Shown in pieces: positions 58,627-64,000 of a DNA stretch of 64,000 nucleotides. Made by a program: the position numbers and the translations under genes. Position 1 is the first letter of the stretch. Every line of letters starts with the position of its first letter. The notes beneath the pieces are model-generated. The model did no database searches. It saw only the letters and a list, made by a program, of their open reading frames with translations, and was not told the DNA's origin. The DNA comes from Cymodocea nodosa (taxonomy: Eukaryota; Streptophyta; Magnoliopsida; Alismatales; Cymodoceaceae), in contig CM072339.1 of NCBI GenBank assembly GCA_036874045.1, positions 8,935,501-8,999,500 on the forward strand, given 5' to 3'.

Positions 58627-60865
58627 TGTTTGCTTGGCTAGCACGACACCAAAAAACTTGTTTGGATCTCCAGCAACGCACTAGAAAAACTTGGATTTGT
58701 TAACTTCTGTTTTTACTTAGTTAATTTATCTTTATGTCTATTCTTTTTTTTTATATAGAAATAAACAAACAACCTTTAATACAAGTTAGATATTAATTCC
58801 AATTTGTATTTTAACTGCAAGTGCACAGTGTCTATTGTATTAGTGTGCAAGTACAGGTCGATCCCACAAGGAATTGCTTAAGAATTGAGAACTGTTCCAT
58901 TTTTAACAATCAAATTTACATATTCAATAAGCTCTCCGTTGAGTTACAGTTATCTCAACGGAGAAAGTTCATTGAGTTATGGCTAACTCAATGGACTAAC
59001 CTCGTGGACTTACGTTAACTCCATGAGACCATCTTTTCTTTTTAATACTACTATTTACAGAGGAATTCGGCCAACCATTAGGCGGTTCCACATATTGTAA
59101 ATAACATCAATTAAGCTCTTTAATGTTAGTAAACACTGGATTTATCATTAAGCAATACTAACATTCAGATAATTCAAACAGTAACCATTAAAATCTTTAA
59201 GTCTTTTGAACGAACCAATTTCAGTAAACTGTAAAACTAAAACAAATATAAAACAATCACAACATTGACAAAGATAACATTAATCACGATACAACATAAA
59301 CAATACAACACTCAAATACAAAATACAAACACAGATAAGTTGTTTTTGGTATTTTTGTTTTAATATGGACATGGAAATGGGCGAAAGGTGAAATGTAAAG
59401 TAATCTCAGTCGACAATAAATACTTCCATCACTACATGCGACGCGATTATACTACTGAAAATTAAACCACTTACAATTCTGTCTCCTCTCCCTATAGAAT
59501 CGTGAGTCCAGAATTGCAAGATGATCTCCTCTTCAACATACAAGCATCAACCCGAAACCAAGGCTAGAAGCTTTACGATCTCCTAAAATATGAGTCGGCA
59601 CTTGGTGAAAATGACTTCCCTTCCCGCGATGCGATCACTCCTCACAGTGGTTGTCAGACACTATATTTGGTTCGGAATCGACTCAACATCAGGAAAGTAT
59701 CCTCACAGACCTCCGATGGTTGGTGATTATGGTGGTGATAATGTGGTGGTGGTGATAATGGTTGGTGTGGTACTTCAGAGAATTACCGACACTGTCTGTA
59801 GAAAGCTCGGTGCTCCTCCTCTGTACACACTAGCCATACCCATCGATCACACACACTTTACTTCTTTTTCTTCTTTCTTTTATATTTCTTCAGTGGTAAT
59901 TGCTTCTGCTTGAATGGTCGGTTGGATTTCCTTCTTTCATATCAACGACGATGATTTCTTCTCCCTTCGACGAGTGAATTCCTGCATGATACGTACGATC
60001 GTGGTTTTTCCTTCCAACTGTCTTATTTCTGCAACCGCTATAGTGGCATATTAGAAAATAAATAGTCTGTGGAGTTACAGATAACTCAACGGACTTTCTT
60101 CGTTGATTTAACTATAAAACACATGCATAAATTTAACTATCCGATGCTCAGGTGCATTTCAAATACTTACAAACTTAACTATCTGATGCTCAGATGCATT
60201 TCGGATAATTACAGATAACTCACCGATATATAACTTAAGTAAATCTACTAGATCTCGACACGTGTCAGCAGTAGTTTAATAATAAAAGAAACATTTCGGA
60301 GAGTTACAGGTCTAACTATTTGATGCTCAGATGCATTTCGGATAGTTATAGATAACTCACCGAAAATCCACGTAAGTCACTTTCCCTAAACATGACACGT
60401 GTCCATAGATATTTTATAAATAAAAGGAGATTTTGGAGAGTTACACATATAACTATCCGATGCCTGGCTACAATTTCGGATAGTTATAGATAACTCACCG
60501 AAAGTTCACTTAAGACATGCATTATGGTTTCGACACGTGTACTTCAGGAAATAATAAACTATTCTTTTAAAACATAACTATTCGGTAGTTTAAACATAAC
60601 TATCCAATACATATTCAGTATGTTAAACATAACTGTTTGAAATATCAGAAAATTCGGATACTTAAGGATTTCACAGCCTACAACTTACCGATAGTTCAAA
60701 AATGTACTAAATTAACATTAATTCACCGAAATTAAGTAGATTCTTTAATTAAAGCATGTAACAATGCAATTATGATATAATGGCTTAATTGTCATATGAT
60801 AAGTTAAATATTATGCAATTAACCATCATTTAACTGTTAATAATATGCGCTTTTTCATTCTAACA
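58627..60865 (-). repeat. B 5' LTR
   Basis: 2239 bp, TGTTAGAATG...GCAAACA on the minus strand. A GGT/GAT-rich microsatellite at 59718-59765 is longer than in the 3' LTR (about 44622-44660). Motif arrays as in the 3' LTR. Confidence 0.92.
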
Positions 60866-62169
60866 GGGCCTTATTATCAATGAGAATTATATACCTTTTA
60901 TAACCAATGTTCATTTAGTACATTTTTGAACATCCACTCTTCACGTCTTTTATTTAAAATTCAAATTCAAAATTTAAACTACCCATGATCTCTTCCACCT
61001 TTTCTTCTAGAATTCTTTTAAATCTTCTATCTTGAATCATTTGAAAAATTTACAATAAAATAAACATTTTCATTCAAAATTTTTCATAAAGTATAATAAC
61101 AAGACATTGTGTTAGTACTAACTAAATGTGTAAAATAGAATAGACTTATAATTCAACATGTCTAACTCAACAAGTTCAGCATGTGACATATACATGATAT
61201 ATATCAAATATTTAAACAATAATATTTATCACGAGCAAAAATAAAACTGTATAAGTTTATAACGCTAACTTAATATGTTGTTAGGTGCATTTACACCTAC
61301 TATCAAGCATCCACTCCTGTAAAAACTCTAGTGTCAAGTACCTATGGGTAGTAGTGTTGGCAAGCTATAAGTGTATGTACTATTTACCCAATTCACATGC
61401 CAACATTGCGGGCTTTGCCTCAGTCAGTAATCTCAATCGAGTTGGTGGATGAGGCCACTTAGGGTACCCACTATTAGTTGGGAATTTTTGCGGGACAAAG
61501 TATGCATTACTTGGAGAAATCTACCATGTTGGGGCCTAGTAAGGCCTCTTACAAGCTTTCGCCTCCTTGGATACTTCTAGTGTATACCTTTGAGTGTCTA
61601 TTTAGACTCACATGTTATCACCTTTATAGATACTTCTAGAGGATAAAAATATATATATATATTGCCTTAGTATTTAATTAAGCAACTCAAGTGCAATTAT
61701 GTTAACTTAATGAGTTAAACATATGCAATTCACATGATATAGTATAACATTTGTAAACTTAAAATTCAATACATGCATAATTGCACTCAATGAGTTCTTA
61801 AGTGACCTTTTTAACTTTTAACCCTATAACTCAATGAGTTCTCATGTGACCTTTTATAAAAAGACTATTAATTCAACAAGTTGTTATTGTGTACTGTATA
61901 TGATAGAAATATGTAAAATTAAAACATATCATGTTTAATACTATAAAAATACATGTTAACTTAACAAGAATTTGTACAAAAAGTTAGTATAACTTAATGA
62001 TAAGTTATGTAACTTAGCATAATTTCAATCCATTGCAGACAAGTATATAACTTTAAATTTTTTCTATATTAATCGATGTTCTTAATTTTCTTTCACAAAC
62101 AACAAAATTAATTGATTAAATATGATTATTTAACATTTTGCACACATCATCAAAACATTATACTCAACA
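60866..62169 (-). mobile_element. Copia C 3' LTR, proximal part
   Basis: The minus-strand LTR start is TGTTGAGTA at 62169. It follows the E LTR with much divergence: the 'gatgatgtgtgc' start, TCGTTAAGTTA-like remnants, and the 'gagaattatataccttttata' stretch near 60885 that matches the E TATA region. It continues at 43529 on the other side of B. A foreign segment interrupts it at about 61281-61660. Confidence 0.8.
61281..61660. mobile_element. Unidentified 0.38-kb insertion in copia C LTR
   Basis: Absent from the E-family LTRs; the LTR sequence resumes on both sides ('cgctaac' left, 'ttgccttag' right). It is less AT-rich than its surroundings. One end has a perfect 6-bp-stem hairpin (TAGGTG...CACCTA, about 61282-61299) and the other end an AT microsatellite (61648-61662). 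No ORF, no terminal inverted repeat, no clear target duplication. Family unknown. Confidence 0.6.
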
Positions 62170-62560
62170 ATCTCCTCCTTTTTGATGATGACAAAATCAT
62201 ATCAAATCAATTACCAAATTTCGTTTAACTCAACGGAGCACCTCCATTAGGTTATAGTTTAACTCAATGAACAAGTCCATTAACTTAAGCTTACATCTAT
62301 TGTTTGCACTAATCATCTCCTTTTTTATAATATTAAAATTTCATCAAACAACACATAAAACTTTATGTCCCTCTTAATCATAATACTTTAAAACCATAAT
62401 CATCTCCCCCTTTTTGTCATTAATCAAAAAGATGATTACAAAGTAGTAATATGAGAGACAAAATTTATAGTTGAACTATTTGTAAACTATGATTAAAGTT
62501 TTAACATATTTACAATAAATATAATGTTCAAACATAAATATAAACTTTACATTTGTATTC
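62170..62560 (-). mobile_element. Copia C internal 3' end with polypurine tract
   Basis: Minus strand CATCAAAAAGGAGGAGAT adjoins the LTR start, and the sequence matches 18870-19260 of E, including a second tract near 62401-62415. It is cut at 62561 by another LTR. Confidence 0.75.
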
Positions 62561-64000
62561 TGTTAGGACCCTAGTATTTTGATAATGTAAAAATCTATGT
62601 GAGGAAACAAATTGTATTTCACAGATATGACAGCTCAGGAAAAGATCAGAAGACAGATAAATAGATATAGGTAGTTCACAAATTGTTGTAAGAAAATCAA
62701 ACAGTTCCAGGCTAAAGTATCTGGAAGAAAGTTAATCTTCAGTGAGTTACAGGCTTAAGTATTCGAATAGTCAATTTAAAGTAGCAGAAATACCGTCGGA
62801 CAATTAGAAGAATAACTATCCAAAAATAAAAGGCCTTTGGAGAGTTTGAAAGATAGCTAGTTGAATGATTTGAGAGTTAAGGAGTTAACTATCCAAAAGT
62901 TCAAGGAAATCAGAAAGTTAGGAAAGCTAACTATCTAAAACTTAAGTCATTCATTTACCTACGTGTAGAAATCCAGACAGAAGCATAAAAGGATTTTTCA
63001 AAGAGTTAGAAAGCTAACTATCCGAAAAATAAGAAGTTTCGGAAGGTTACATATTTAACTATCCAAAACTTAAGTTACTCTATTATGCACGTGTAGAAAT
63101 AAGAAGACACCAGTCGGAAGCTTAAAAGATAAATCAGAGAGTTATTGTAGCTAATTATCTAAAAGTCAAGAACGTTTCGGTGAGTTATAGTTACAAGTAT
63201 CCGAACTTATGACACCTCACATCGTATAAAATCTCACGTAACAAAAGAACTTAAGTAGATTTTCAGTGAGTTACGAACATCCTTCGGAAAGTTACATAAA
63301 TAAGTATCCAAAAGTTTGAGAAAATCAGAAGGTTATCTTGAAACACCATTCCAAACGGTAACTTACCATATTTAGACCTGCAAACTCAGCAAGTACAGTA
63401 GAATAAATCCGTTGAAGAGAAAATATGATCATTGGACTTACAAGCATAAATCATTCAATATTCAGTAGAGCTTACAAGTGAGATTACATATACAATCACA
63501 TATAGAGATACAGTATACATTGTAGATCAATTACTGTTATAGAAGAAAAAGCTCAATTTAGATTAACTACTACAAAGAATCGATTGAAAGCTAGATATAC
63601 AAGAAGATTCCTAAAGCTCTCCATGCATTAAAAGTCTGATCCAAGAAGGATCATTTGGTTCGTGGCTTCTACCTTAAAGCTTCATTCAAGTGGTTGGTTT
63701 GAGTTTCGACCTGAAAACTCAAAAGGTTGGTTTACTGAAGTTTATACCTGAAAACATCTGTGTGGTTGGTTAGAACTATGATCAGAAAGCTCAAGTGATT
63801 GGTTGGTTCTTGCTTCGACCTGAAAGCAAGTGTTTGTAAGTGTTGAGACACTTAGTGAAGCCCAAGCGATCCTTAGGGGTGGACTAGCCAAGTTGGTGAA
63901 CCACCTAAAATTCCCTTGTGTTTCTTGTTTATATTTCCGCTGTGCATGTTTAATCTTCTATTTAACACTTGTGAAAACTAATTAATCAATTTAGATAGAA
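62561..64000 (+). mobile_element. Copia LTR of the TGTTAGGA family, running off the window
   Basis: Begins TGTTAGGACCC and matches the reverse complement of the solo LTR 29021-30919 along its length. By that comparison it stops about 80-100 bp short of the LTR end at the window edge. It carries the TCGGATAGTTA / TAACTATCCGA-type array (62740-63360), with fewer units than 29021-30919. Whether a full element follows cannot be seen. Confidence 0.85.

Larger units (their letters stand above)
43530..60865 (-). mobile_element. Athila-like Ty3-gypsy element B, 17.3 kb, two LTRs
   Basis: On the minus strand the order is 5' LTR (60865-58627), tRNA-Asp primer site, remnant of a gag zinc knuckle and linker, protease, RT-RNase H, integrase, ORFX, gag core, F-box ORF, noncoding block, polypurine tract, 3' LTR (45750-43530). 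RT before integrase and the primer type place it with Athila. By eye the LTRs differ at about 5% of sites, so it is older than E. The element is complete in outline with about fifteen breaks. Two features are odd: the gag core lies downstream of pol, and an F-box ORF is carried. It sits inside a copia LTR; I see no clean five-base target duplication. Confidence 0.9.

Noticed and set aside
61281-61660. Helitron ending, because of the hairpin near one edge
   Set aside because: No CTRR terminus after the hairpin and no TC start at the other edge.

Overview
The window looks like nuclear DNA of a flowering plant. The evidence is one intron-containing gene of plant type, plant lineages of LTR retrotransposons (Sirevirus-like Ty1-copia and Athila-like Ty3-gypsy), a terminal-repeat retrotransposon in miniature (TRIM), and a decayed nuclear copy of the plastid gene rpl23. 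Nearly everything except about 36-43 kb is transposon-derived and AT-rich. I see no rRNA, tRNA gene or CRISPR array, and I cannot name the species.

Layout. 1-1.1 kb: minus-strand copia fragment cut by the window edge. 1.1-1.28 kb: piece of an Athila-type LTR. 1.28-5.9 kb: minus-strand copia element with 3' LTR and a decayed accessory ORF ('ORFX'), carrying a complete 509-bp TRIM with its target duplication. 5.9-7.7 kb: noncoding, with a motif array and a 60-bp tandem repeat. 7.7-20.9 kb: plus-strand Sirevirus-like copia (E) with gag, pol, a conserved noncoding block, ORFX and 3' LTR; its 5' LTR is rearranged into a 0.5-kb inverted repeat. 20.9-24.3 kb: minus-strand copia pol fragment split by a solo LTR. 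24.7-35.6 kb: 3' portion of an Athila-like element (A) with ORFX, gag, an F-box ORF (split by a solo LTR) and 3' LTR. 35.6-43.1 kb: the only largely non-transposon stretch, with the rpl23 remnant between direct repeats and a seven-exon gene for class II ribose-phosphate pyrophosphokinase on the minus strand. 43.1-62.6 kb: minus-strand copia 3' LTR split by a 17.3-kb Athila-like element (B) that has two LTRs, a perfect tRNA-Asp primer site, pol, ORFX, gag and the F-box ORF. 62.6-64 kb: another copia LTR running off the window.

How the pieces relate. The host gene makes PRPP, the precursor for nucleotide, histidine and tryptophan synthesis, and its N-terminus looks plastid-targeted. The most unusual signal is modular sharing between two retrotransposon superfamilies. 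Copia E and gypsy A/B carry the same accessory ORFX with similar upstream DNA. They also share a noncoding block of about 0.8-1 kb with a very similar core, and arrays of a short motif, 5'-TCGNNNAGTTA-3', often as inverted pairs. The Athila-like family also carries an intron-free F-box ORF in both copies and has its gag core downstream of pol. All retroelements are described as fossils.
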